64,000 nt of DNA from NCBI GenBank assembly GCA_024305405.1, contig JAKNDB010000109.1, forward strand, positions 5,890,001 to 5,954,000, read 5' to 3'. Below are positions 14,001 to 25,995 of the stretch, in pieces. Each line of letters begins with the position of its first letter. Position 1 is the first letter of the stretch. The DNA is from Dirofilaria immitis. Taxonomy: Eukaryota > Nematoda > Chromadorea > Rhabditida > Onchocercidae. The notes beneath the pieces are model-generated. The model did no database searches, was not told the origin of the DNA, and saw nothing but the letters and a program-made list of their open reading frames with translations. The position numbers were made by a program, and so were the translations under genes.

Positions 14001-17000
14001 AATAGAAACGATAGCATTGATGGTTAAGAACAAAAATCTACATTTATAAAGATGTAGTACCTGCAGTCAACGAAGGTATTCAAACATGAGCAACCAACTG
14101 GACATGGATGGTCAATGATGCATTGACCCGCGTTAGCTGTTATATATGCTTCGGACCCTTTAAAATTTTAAAAATTCAAATTATATAAAAAACAACAAAA
14201 CGATTTTTCTTTTACGGATTTGCAGGAAACATGTTTGTCCGATACTCTTTGAGAATTCCAAATTACCTTTACATCGGAATTTCGAATGATGTAATGTCGA
14301 TATACGTCGATGAGCTACCCGTTTTGGTGAATCACAGCGTGCACTACTGGTTTCCATAGCTTTCTTGGCTAGTAGATGAGCAAGCCATGCCTGCAAAATT
14401 ATTACTTTTTGCTGATATTCAAAATCTTCGAAATAATTTAAATTCGTAATGTCAGGAATTCCAAAATTATTCCAAATTATAATGTGCAAAAATTAACGAT
14501 CACGTAAACTGGTGGAATTAAATCCCTATTTTTTGAAGCGGGATAAATGCAAGAAGTAAAAGAAGAACTAACAAGGTTGCAATCGCAAACAATTGGATTG
14601 CGGGCTAAATGAAGCGTAGTTAAATTGGTCAAGTCATCGAAAGTTCCGTTAGCAATGGAATGAATTTGATTGTCATACAAAGATAATAAATTTAGATTTG
14701 TCAGACTTGAAAAAGTATCTTTTCGAAGACACTGTAGCTTATTGGCATTTAGAAGCAATAACTGAAGGTTAACAAGCCCATGGAATGCTTCCGATGGCAA
14801 ATTACTGACATTGTTTCCATACAACACGCTGTAAAAATAATTCAGAAAATAGAGCTGCATTTCTCAAAATGATCCAATTGAATTCAGGTAAGAATTTTTT
14901 TCCATTTTTATCATCGCTTCTTGATAACAAAACCAATGAATAAAACCGATCCTGGAAGTTCCTTTAGAGTTCTAAATTCCTTTAGAACTACTAAGGAGAA
15001 AACTAGCTTGATCAAGCTTTGATGGTTCGAAACAGTTAATAGCTTAACTTAATGTGTCAGCATGGGACATCAGAATATACAACTTCAAGCAATGCTATTT
15101 AACTTCATTCAGCTACATTTTTTCTCGCTCTCCAGCTACACTTTCTAGTACAGTTTTGGCAGACTTTTGGATCGATTAGATTCAGAAATCTAACTTGTAC
15201 ATTTTTTTGATGCAAACTTTGTTCAGTGATTGATTCCAAAAGACTCACAGCGAGTTTAGTGATTTCAAACCTTCAAATGCTCGCGGACTGATCTCCCCAA
15301 TATTGTTTTTACCAAGATCACTAAACGTACAGATCTTAATAATACCAATTTAACAATGTTTTTTTTTTATTTAATAACGAAATTGAGGGACAAGATTTGA
15401 CCATTACTTTAATATTATAAAAAACTTTGAATTACATTTATATTATGCTCAACTTACAGTCGTTTGAGTTGATGAAGGTTATGAAATGCTCGAGGAGGTA
15501 TATAGGTTATTTGATTCTGTTCAAGTCTTCTGAAAAACAAAGGATTTTCAGAAATTTTCTAAAAATTGGATTTCATATAGAAATTTTGGTAAACTAGTTC
15601 TGAAATACAAAATATTCTAGTAACAAAATGATCATATAAAAATGCGCAGATAAATGCATATTTCTACAGTTTAAAAAAATCCAGAATTTGTTATTCCATC
15701 GAGAAACCATTCAAGAAAACTACAGCAAACTGAAACAATGTAAGCTCACAGCTCAGTGGTTGTTAATGGTAGATTAGTTGGGATATGTAGTTAAACCCCG
15801 ATCCCGACAATCGATAGTCGTTTCGGTACAGGTACAAACTGACGGACACATTGAAGCTTCACGACACGAAGTATCCACACGTTTTTCAATTCCAGAACAT
15901 TTCATTAACTGAAATTAAATAAATCTATAATATTCTGCAGTTTTTCTGGATTTGCAGAAACTCCTTAAATTGTAATTAGCCCACAACTTATCTCTTTAAA
16001 TTTTAGCACAACTTCAAAGTTTATCCTGTCCAAACAACACTGTGATTCTGTTACTCTGGGCATTTTCCGCATAAATAATTTAGCTATAAATTTTTATTAA
16101 AAAACAGAAATGAACACTACTAGTTATAAAAAAAATTCTGGGAATTATGATTTCTTCTTCGCATGAATTAAATATTATATTTAAAAATACAGTTACAATC
16201 GATTACTTTTATTTTTTTTTAATCTAATCAAAGATGTTGTTTTAACTTAAATTTATGCAAAGTAGTGGTCATTTCTCATGATCAAAGCCGAATTGTATCA
16301 TCACTCCTGTCCCTAATTTCTTCCAACAATTTATATTTCATGTCCTGAGTTTTTTCTATAAATTTGTAAAATGGTTCCAATTTTTCATTATCCATACGTC
16401 TACATTTTTTCAACCGCTTGAATTTTTCTTTCGTCCAAAACTTTCAAAAACTTTAAAAATATTTGATAATACCGTTTCATCGATATTTTGCAGCATACGA
16501 GAATGTAAATGTGCTGGCCGATGGCATCGTGTATTTCGAGCCAATAAATGTCCATTAGAAATGATCTTTTTCATCCATTGTAAACGACAATCACAAAGCC
16601 ATGGATTTTCTGCCAACCTTCTAAATGATGCTACGATGAACTCGGAGACCAGTTTTAGTTTTTAGAATCCAAGTGATTTTTTATTTTTGAATAAATACTG
16701 TTTGTCACTGAAAAAAGGCGACGAATTTATCCAATACCGCAGTTTGATTATTAGCATAAAAGTTTAAAAATGATATCTTCAAAACAGGTGATCGAATTTT
16801 TATGTGAGATACATTTTCAATTTTCGCTTACAGAACGCGAAGATTGGGCATCGATCCAAGTTGTCCCAATGTACTTAAATTGTTGCCATTCAGCGTTAAA
16901 ATTTCCATTTCTGTCCATGTTGCTATCACGTGGTTGTCTAAGCTATAAACAGTACATTCATACAATTTTGAAATTAGCCTGAAATTATTTTTAGAAGATA

Positions 17001-20000
17001 CAGAGTTTCAGATTAGTGCAAATTTCTGAATATTGCTCTACATGGATGGTGCATAAAAGGATGAAACCTAACAAACCAGAATCAAATATACTGGACACTA
17101 AAAAAATAACGGTCAGCACTGTAGTTTTTTCACAGAACTTTTATAACCGTATTTGCGTAAAACAAAATTTTCAGAAAAACTGAGTGACAGGATATTTTTC
17201 GTTATGTTAATGTATTTTTTTCTAATCTGCTTGAAAAGATTACTGAAACATCCAGCACAAATGCGAACTTCCCATTCTTCACAAGCTAATTTTAATTTTT
17301 TGAGCACAAGCTTTACGAAAGGCTAAGTGAGAGCAGCAAAATTTTCGACCTGCTATCGTTCACTCAACTAAAAAGAAAGGAGTTAGAGAATTGATAGGGT
17401 TTGTCATACTTGACCATATGAATCTAAGCTTGAAAAATTTTTAGAATGGGAAACAATCTTCGGCTTAAAGGTAGGATTCATTCATCATCAAACGAACATT
17501 GAAGCTTGTTCTAACGGATCGTCAGTAACTCCCTTTGAGATCATAATGGAGAGCTCCTACGAATCGAACTTTTTAACAAGTATGAAGATCAATAGGTTAC
17601 TAAATAATTACAAGAAGTATACAATCAGAGTATACAATCAGAAAACCTATAACTCTATCCAAGAAAAACATCCAGAGATTGTTGTTCAATACTTTCGATG
17701 TAAATTCAAAACTGGAAGAAACTGGTAAAATAATACCATGTTAAAAATTCCGGTCAAGTTGTAAGTTGCGCACAGATTTGGGTCCTTGCAATTGCGAATC
17801 TGTCAACACAGTTAACAGATTTTCACTCAGATCTCTGCAAATAAAATTCTAGTTCATTTTAAAAAGTTTAAATAATTTATAATATTTATAGGTTTAGCAC
17901 CAGTTTCTGTAGTACAAAACTTTTCTTTCTAAGTTTCATGTTTAGATGTTTACAAATATTTTTAATGGTTAATTATTTTCAAAACAAAATCAGTCCTAAT
18001 GATATTGAAAAACCCACTTCATTTTGCTGGAGTTGCTATTAAGAATAATAATGCGATTGCTATCTATTTTTTTCTTGTGTACCCTCTAGTGAAAAGTCAA
18101 CCGTAAAAATATTATCCTGGTTATGTTAAGATTTGCAAGAATTATTTTAAGGCATATTCAGGTATTAACAGACATGCAAAATTTAGAGCTCATCCAAATC
18201 TATCTCAAATTCTAACTCAATTTACCAACTGCAATTTATTTGCACCTATGGCAAAATTTTTTAATGACGGAGCGGACTGAAAATGAATCGATTATCACTC
18301 TATCCAACTTCTTGTTTTTATTTAAGGAAAGGAATTTCATTTCTATTGACCCTAATTCGAGATCCCGATTTATATATATATATTTATATTTATAGGACAA
18401 TAAGATTACCGGTTAGCAAAAAGATTTTAAAAATACTTCATAGATTTTAGCCATCAATCTGTTTTGTCACCCGATTATACTCTCTTCACATATACAACTT
18501 TGCATTACTGGCCTGTACTTTTTATCGTTGCAAATTACTACCATTTAGCATTTAGCATCATAAAAGTAGTAGTATAAAGTAACCCAAAGATGCATCCGTA
18601 AATTCTTATTTGATTGGCTGGTCTGAATTAATATATGGTAGAATGCGCAATCATGATATATTTCTCTTCGATTCATACTTCCTCAAGGTTTTGCAAACAT
18701 TGTTTTGTTTGTGAACTTGAAAAAAAAATTAGAAGAGAGACTTGGTATGTATTCAACAGATAATAGCAGTAGGGAAATCGGCGAATAGCAGAAATACAAA
18801 CACGACTCTTTCAAAATGCAACGATTTAAGACAATTATTTTCTGGACATAGCTAATGTTATCCATAAAATTTAAGGTATCGTTTGAGAACTATAAAAAAT
18901 TAACTGCATCCATGTTTAATAATAAAAAGAATACAGAAACTAAAAAACATGCATGACTTTTCTTGGAAAAAACTGAAAAGGCGAAATGCATCATTCTAAA
19001 ATGTTTCGAGAGTTAGATTTTCTTATTTGGTTTATTTTGTACAGAACATCATTTGTGAACTTTGCAAATACTTCACCGAATGGCAGAAATTGGCCTTGGA
19101 TTTCTGAACACTTAGTACATCATAATTTCAAATGATATCAGATACTAAAATTTTATGCTATGCATATCAAGCCAGCCCTGGAAATTGTCTCAATTCACAT
19201 AATCTATGTGAAATAGAAAAATTTCTCCTACGTAAAGTTTGCACACAGTACATCACTGTTAATTACATATCCCCATATAGATTCAATCGATCTGCATATT
19301 ATGGGATTTTTATCATGTAATATTGTCTTAGAAAGTTTTTATCAAGCAGACTGAAAATAAAATCTTAGCAACAATTTTAACATTTTTAGGATGACTTTTT
19401 AGAAAGTCTCGAAAGAAAAGATTTTTTTCTAAGGCTCATGAATCCTTCTTAATTTTTCGAAGAATTGTGCAAAAATACCAAGACTCTTTTCAAAATTTTA
19501 ATTTTCTTTTAGGAATTCTTTCGAAGAAAAGCTTAATTTGAAAACTTTGGATATAATTATGTGAAAAATCTGCACAATGGCCTCGCCTATTATTAATTAA
19601 TCTGATATATAATGGAAGGGACCAATTTTTGCAAAGAATCCTGTCAAACTCCTGATATAGTTCTTCATTTCTTGTATCTGATTAAGTGATGAGCGGAAAT
19701 CAATTATTAAAATCGAGGGAAGAAATATCTATCTCAAAAGTGACATATTGTTTTTTAGCTTCAGAAGTTAATTCCTTTTGCAACAGTTGTTCACACTATG
19801 TTCTTTTATAAATTCATAAACGTCTTGCTCCCCTCACGATGATGAAGCATCCATCATCCAGTCAATAATATACCCTCCTATAAGTGATATTATCCTTAGG
19901 ATTTTAATAATTTGCAGGAAAATTGAGAAAAATTGCTCTCACAGAATTTAAAATGAAATTAGCAACAAAACTACGACTGTCGACAGTTCTACAGGAACAG

Positions 20001-23000
20001 GAATTCTCAGCTATCTAAAGAAACAGGGAGAACGCTTAGCGGAAATCCATCAGCAGAAATAGAATTACGAATTACTTCAAATAGAATAAAGCTGAAGCTG
20101 AAATATGTGAAAACATCACACAGAACTATACGAATATCAAAGCATCTACTAAAATGTTTTCGGCAAAGTATGCAACCATTTTATCAATCCGAGAGAAAAA
20201 TATCACCAGCAATTGTTTTTTTTTTTTTTTTTTTTGTTATTTTGATGTACTCAACTAATGAGCTCTAATACATATAGAATTGTTTCTTCCAGGCTACTTT
20301 TATTTAGCTCCTTAAATTTTCATCATGTTTTTAAATCCAAGAAATTGATTAACCTGCACAAATCCAACCTATATTTGTCTTTGTACTTACTAGTCCAAAC
20401 CTAAATGAATCGCAAATCTCCGCTGTTCAAGTAAAATGAGTGAAGCCAAAAATACGGTTTCATTAGCTTTATTCTTCTAAATTAACATAAGAATAAAATA
20501 TTTACGTTTATTGCTGTCATCTATTCTTATAGTTGCTCACAAAAATCACTCTCGTTTTTCAACATAGATCGAAGGAATCTCTGAACCAAATTTAAAATCA
20601 GAGTTTCCTATAAAATAAGAAGAAAGACGAAGAGAAGATGAGACAAAATATTCCGAAAACTTTCCTATCATGTTAGTTAAGTATGTGGAGAACGAGATAC
20701 GCAAATTTATATATCCTTTTCAATGTTTGCTGGCCGAATAATAATGGCGACAAAGGGCGACGTTGAAGGTGAAGAAAGTATAAAGAGAAAAAAAGATTAA
20801 AGGTACTTCCTCTAGTAAAACAATGTGAAAAAATAAGATCGTATCCTATAATTGCAATTACGAGTTTTTTCACTGTTCTTATGAACAGGAAAAGTAAACA
20901 AAACATGTCGAGTGAAACTCAGAATGATTTAGGTTGAAAATGAACGCGGGAGTTTAAGGTAAATTTTATTAGTTTTTATAAATAAGTTCATTTATTCATT
21001 TTTGATTCCATACATTTTGGTCCTTATTTCTTCTGATTTGACATGGCTATTACATTAAGCATATCAGAAATTTATATGACAAAACAAACTTTCAAGTCAT
21101 TAAGGATTTTACAGAACTAATGAATGAAAACAGAGACAGAGTTTAAAACAATAAAGACTACGGTAGACCCGCTCTGGAGTGCGGTAGAGTCTTTTATATA
21201 GATATAAGGACTCTTTTAAATCCGACCAAAACGAGCTTGTCAAAATTCAGGAAAAAAGTTTTCCACATCATGTGACAAAAATTTTTAATATTAAAATACG
21301 AAGATATCCTAACTTATAAGTATAGAATATTTTCAAAATTATAGTTATTTGAGTAGTAAATTTTAGAAAATTTATTTCAGTTGATAGCAACAGCTAACTT
21401 GGAAATATCATTCGGCTGATAACGATGTGGTTGATACAGACAAATGCAGTAACATTTATGGCAAAGAGAAGAGCAGAAAGAAACATAAAACCAAGAAATA
21501 GTATTTGACCCTGAAAATAAGTATCAATTGTTCATCGTTTATCTTAATCATAATCATAATCCTTTTTATCCTTCTTCATCACTCAAAATTTCCTTTTATT
21601 AGAAAGTAGTTATCTCATTGGCTAACAGAGAACAGAAATTAGTGTACATGTTTTTTTCCTTTCCTCATCTTGAAATGCCTGATTCCGAACAAACACATGA
21701 AAGACTGAAATATGTAATCGGTGAAAGCACTCCCAAAATTCATCCAAAATTTTATTTAAGTGCTCTACCTGATGTGAGAAGAACAGCTGTTAAACAACAC
21801 TCTATATGGAAAATTCCAATTTCGGAATATTGTTATGAAATTACAAAGTGAACATCTTTGCTTACTTCAAAAGAAAAATTAAGGAAATCTTATTAGCAAC
21901 GAATTATTGCCTTCGGAATACAAACATAGTTTTTGAGAAGAAATAGGAAAGCAATTTTATGGGAGTCAAGTGTTGCAATATAACGAAGTAAAGGAAAATA
22001 TAATCTTTAAGAGACCTGATGAACTGTTTTAAAATTTCAAAACATGTCAGTAAGTTGATAATGAACTTTCTCGCTAATTTCCTTTTTCAATATTTCTGAT
22101 TACTTAATCCTCTCTCGTAACGTAAATCAGCAGTTACGCTAGATCGTTATGTATTCAGATATAATGAGACAAAATTATATTAAATTAGGTGAATGATGAA
22201 AAATTAGCAGTTGCCTATTAAAACATTTATAAAAATTAAGTAGAGGACTGAGTAAGAATAAATGAAATGCTTGTTCTTTTTTTTTTTGCCAGTGTTGAAT
22301 TCCTACATATTGGTTATCTACGGCTGGCTAATAAGCAACGTTGAAATATCTAGAAATGAGCAAAATTAATCTTGCACTCAAAAATTTCCGTTTTTTTAAA
22401 TAAAGATAAAATTCGTCGCGAGAAATGAGTCTAGTTTCTAGATTCAAAGTTTCAAAAATTTCTCAAAATTCCATGATAACATAAAAATGTTTTATAACTT
22501 TTGAAAAGACTAACAGACGATATAAATTGACATTGTTGATAAAGACTTCATCTGGTAATGTCCGCAAACGATTTCTATTTAATCGCCTATAAAATTGCTT
22601 GCTGTCCACGAGATTCGAAACTGGTTTTATTACAAAAATATAGCAAGTTCACATTTTAAACTACTAGATACTGGCCTGGCAACAATTATTTATCTTAATT
22701 AAGAGATTTCAAATTGTCACAACAATAAATTTACAAAATCAACGCTAGTGAATTTTCTTATTTTTCAGAACTGATCGTTGAACAAATGAGCTAATTGAAC
22801 AAAAACTCACAATCTCTCCAATGCTATTAAATTATCAAAGGCATCACTTTCGACCATGTGAATTTGATTATCCATCAATTGTCTGCAAGCCTAATGCTTA
22901 CTAAATATATAAATTCATCGGTGATTCAGCCAAATAGAGCGGTGCCAATTTATATTACAACATTTCTAACATTCATCGAAAAGGAAATGCCACTTTAATT

Positions 23001-23444
23001 GCACAGTTTAAGTAAGAACAATAATTAAGAATCACAAAATCTGGTTATTTGAAATTAGACACATTGAAACTTATTGTCAGTAAAACACTTATCATTGAAA
23101 ATATATGAATTGCAACCAACAAAATTTTGAGATGACGCAGGGCTTTAAGATCATTCTTCCGTATCTCTGATATTTTGTTCTCTTGAAGGTCTCTGCAACC
23201 ATTTTTTAACCATTAATTTATTTATATATCAAAGTGTTCTATATATTCATGGAACAAATAAGCAACAAAAAGAAACATACAGTCGTACAGTGTCAGGTGG
23301 TATCCCAGATGGTATTTCTAGGAGACTTTGTCCGCTACAAATAACTATATCCTGAGAACATGAGCACATATGTGGACATGAATTGGATACAGTCTTGATT
23401 GTAAGGATCAGGCGCAAGATTACCACACCACGAAACAGCAGCAT
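7533..23444 (-). CDS. slt-1: Slit guidance ligand orthologue (about 30 exons)
   Basis: Secreted extracellular-matrix ligand of Robo receptors that acts in axon and cell guidance (family knowledge). The sequence shows the whole Slit architecture: signal peptide (start MLLFRG at 23444), LRRNT, four LRR blocks each closed by a Cys-rich LRRCT, six EGF repeats, one laminin-G domain, one more EGF and a C-terminal cystine knot ending in CHSM with stop TAA at 7533-7535. Seven EGFs match invertebrate Slits rather than the nine of vertebrates. I chose ATG 23444 because it starts a hydrophobic leader directly before the CPHMCSC LRRNT motif. Intron 4 (17835-22514) is the largest. Three apparent frame breaks lie in exons at 17737-17834, 15750-15908 and 7889-8094. 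The joins between LRR blocks 3 and 4 are not fully resolved. Family assignment is very secure; individual exon edges are less so. Confidence 0.93.
11217..14157 (-). other. slt-1: slt-1: LRR blocks 3 and 4 (block 3 partly unresolved)
   Basis: Block 3: 14061-14157 ([19 protein letters not shown]), 13764-13889 ([11 protein letters not shown]), 13589-13660 ([12 protein letters not shown]), 12415-12484 ([10 protein letters not shown], a 70-nt exon whose phase does not fit the next) and 12079-12244 ([16 protein letters not shown]). Block 4: about 11713-11923 ([21 protein letters not shown]) and 11217-11432 (three repeats, [14 protein letters not shown]). Block 4 is strongly conserved. Block 3 seems to have fewer repeats than vertebrate Slit. 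Its last cysteine is probably that of NVC at the start of the next exon, but I could not find a splice that keeps phase across 12079 to 11923. Either a short exon or a frame break is hidden there. Confidence 0.75.
13922..13956. repeat. Perfect 16-bp hairpin with T-run, inside slt-1 intron
   Basis: Positions 13922-13937 are exactly complementary to 13941-13956, with a 3-nt TAC loop. The stem ends in A6 on one side and T6 (T7 in all) on the other. It lies in the intron between slt-1 exons 14061-14157 and 13764-13889. It has the form of a bidirectional intrinsic terminator but sits in a nematode intron; function unknown. Confidence 0.85.
14267..15908 (-). other. slt-1: slt-1: LRR block 2, the Robo-binding block
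   Basis: Exons: 15750-15908 (end of LRRCT 1 with MKCSG, then [19 protein letters not shown]), 15458-15529, 15249-15320 (one LRR each), 14573-14828 (three repeats with [12 protein letters not shown] and [11 protein letters not shown]) and 14267-14390 (LRRCT ending FRCKG). The motifs NANK and LSLYDN are almost the same as in vertebrate Slit block 2, which carries the Robo contact surface (established knowledge). Exon 15750-15908 is 159 nt but its phases need 158. The frame is lost in TATCCCAAC before TNLP, best explained by one extra C. Confidence 0.9.
17835..22514 (-). other. slt-1 intron 4 (4.7 kb)
   Basis: This long intron separates the third single-LRR exon from the exon at 17737-17834. 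I found no further LRR exon in it, and the LRR count of block 1 is complete without one. It contains a T20 tract at 20216-20235 and one plus-strand open frame at 21618-21851 (77 codons, no recognised motif) that could be chance. Confidence 0.6.
20216..20235. repeat. Poly-T tract
   Basis: An uninterrupted run of about 20 T inside slt-1 intron 4. Such tracts are also where length errors are most likely in an assembly. Confidence 0.9.
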
Positions 23445-24910
23445 ATTCGGGTCACTCAATTGACGCAACCCATCTTTCCAGTTTCTGCAGCGGCCAACTG
23501 AAATGAACGCTCCGCCTCTCCTACGTTCTTCTCCACGACTTTTCAATGATGATCATCCACACAGTTCATCCACTCAGCACTCAAAATCATTGTCATCATC
23601 GCTACGTTTTCCGGAATCCCCGATATAATTCTTATAAAACCATTCATCAATTATTCTCAATGATCTATAAATGCTTCGAACATATGTTTGAAGTATACAT
23701 AGAAATATTATGTAGATTTAATCAATTTCTTTATACAATGACAAGCGTAACACAATGGTTGAGATCGAACTTCTTTACTGATATGACAGAATTTCGATTC
23801 TTGTCCCTTCATCACCCCAAAAATTCATTCATTGTTTAAAAATTCTTCAAACAAGAAACAATGTTCTTTTCGCGTATTATGTTAACTTCTGATTCGGTCT
23901 TCACACTCGTATTTTTACAGGGAAAAATTGAAGGAAAAAGATGAGAAAAGGGAGAAAAATCGATTCTTAGTCTTTCAGAAGTTATCAGATGAGATACTGT
24001 CATATAGCAAATATAAAATACTTCATAGATTTCATCAAAAAAAAAAATTGTAGAAATCTTTAAAAGAGAACGCCTATAGTCACGGTAATCACAGTAAGCC
24101 TTTCGAGACCGTGCAAAAAAATGTGAATAACTTACAACGTAATTTATATATTTGTCAGGATATGCAACTTTAGTCGAGAAAATAACTTGAATTGCTTCCA
24201 CTGAACTTACTAAAAAATTTTCGGGATGGTCATTATCAGTTCAGAGTAATCTTGCGGCAAACTTTCAGGTAAGAATGATATTAAAGAGTAAGCAATAAAG
24301 TGATAAATTACTTACAAAAAATTTTACTTTCATATTGAAACTTATTCCATTCAAAAATGTTTCTTAATACATAAAATTTTAGGAGCAACAATTTATTCAT
24401 TTAGACACTTCACTTTAATTCCAACATGTTTACGAATCCTTAAAAATTATTTTTCTTAAACTTCTAAATCTCTTTGTTTTGCTTCAGAGTAAAAACTAGA
24501 TTGAAATGTCGGAACTAATTTTTAAAAAGGATAGGTAAAATGGTTTATGATTTAAAATTTTGTTAGACCTGAATCCCCGCAATGTGCACATACAAATGTT
24601 GAATGGTTTTTGCAAAATGCTTTTATCACTTCAAGATTTATTTGATAAAAGAAACTCAGAAATGTATTTCGATCAAAATTCAGGAGATGATGAGGTTGAT
24701 GAACTTTTGGATATTGCCAATAACAATTAATAGTCCTCTTTTACAACAATTCAATTAATAATCACATCTGCTCATTATGCGCTGTTTGTCGTACATGAAA
24801 TGATGATTCACGACCAATTACATTTCAATAAAAGTAATGGAAGATAATAAGTAAATTAGTAGACAAATGACTAAATAAATAAATGTGTAAATGCAAATAT
24901 AAACACAAGT

Positions 24911-25033
<123 letters not shown>

Positions 25034-25105
25034 ACTATATTTGTACATATTATATTAAGTGTATATAGAGTTATATTTATTTTCTTCATTATATATATAT
25101 ATATA

Positions 25106-25137
25106 ATCATTAGTTATATATATATATAACTAATGAT
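25106..25137. repeat. Perfect 32-bp palindrome
   Basis: Positions 25106-25121 are the exact reverse complement of 25122-25137. The arms have a non-repetitive outer part (ATCATTAG) and a TA core, so this is more than the neighbouring TA repeat alone. It could extrude as a cruciform. No function can be assigned. Confidence 0.85.
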
Positions 25138-25995
25138 ACTGATACAACAGATCATCATATATATATATATGTAAATAACACATCTGTGAATTAGAGAGAA
25201 AATAACTTTGAAACATGTGAAGGGCAACGAATGCTCGAGAAATATAGAAAATTTCTACGCAAAAATATTAAAAAAAAAAAAAATTAAAATTTAAGCCTTT
25301 TCCATCAGAACAGCAGTGGTTATGAATACTTTTTAGAGGCTTGATTATGCTATTGACCGCTCTACTCTCTACAGAGTCAAGAGAAAAAGTAATGCTATAA
25401 ATTCTAAAAGTGGAATCAGAGATTGGTTTTCAAATAAGACAAGTTAAATCCATACAGTGAAAAGTGGTTTTTGTCGCTGTAGAAATGTGATAAATACGAA
25501 AATGGCAACCTATAATTTTGAATTACTTTTTGGGAAAATGCTCGGCAATGACTATTTCACCTAGAACATAGTCACTCTTACACACTTTTTCGCTTTTTTG
25601 CCCAAAAGAATGTCATGATAAATTTTCAGTAGAACTGCTTAGTTCTTTCGAATGCTTGCCTGAAATATGTTCCGTGCTATTTAGTTCTCAAGAATTAAGC
25701 ATTTTTGGCAATCAAATTGGTGGCGTGACAACTGCAGCGAAAAAGGAGCTTGTTGTTTTGCATGAAGTTTACTTCGGAGAAGTTAGGGATTTCGGCTTCA
25801 TAAATTATTGATTGCAATAAGAGATAGAGTATGGCTTCTTTTTCTATAGTTTTTCTGCTTCGACGCCTATAAAAGGATAGAGGAAGCAGTAAACGACGAA
25901 GAAAAAGAAGGAGGAAGACTTCGGCATCCATAGTAGTCAAGATAATGACGACAATAAAACTCTAACGAAAAAGGTTGTCAACTATTTAGGTAATC

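Larger units (their letters stand above)
16452..23444 (-). other. slt-1: slt-1: signal peptide and LRR block 1
   Basis: Exons read from the minus strand: 23281-23444 (leader and LRRNT), 23121-23192, 22811-22882, 22515-22586 (one 24-residue LRR each), 17737-17834 (two half repeats; NLQLDRNF then a break), 16832-16942 ([20 protein letters not shown]) and 16452-16620 ([17 protein letters not shown]). In this family the second LRR block binds Robo, while block 1 is structural. All internal joins are phase 2 except the last. Exon 17737-17834 is 98 nt although its joins require a multiple of three. Confidence 0.9.

Noticed and set aside
23836..24201. 121-codon minus-strand ORF upstream of slt-1
   Set aside because: No motif, Phe/Ser/Lys-rich, no splice link to slt-1 and no initiation context; probably chance.
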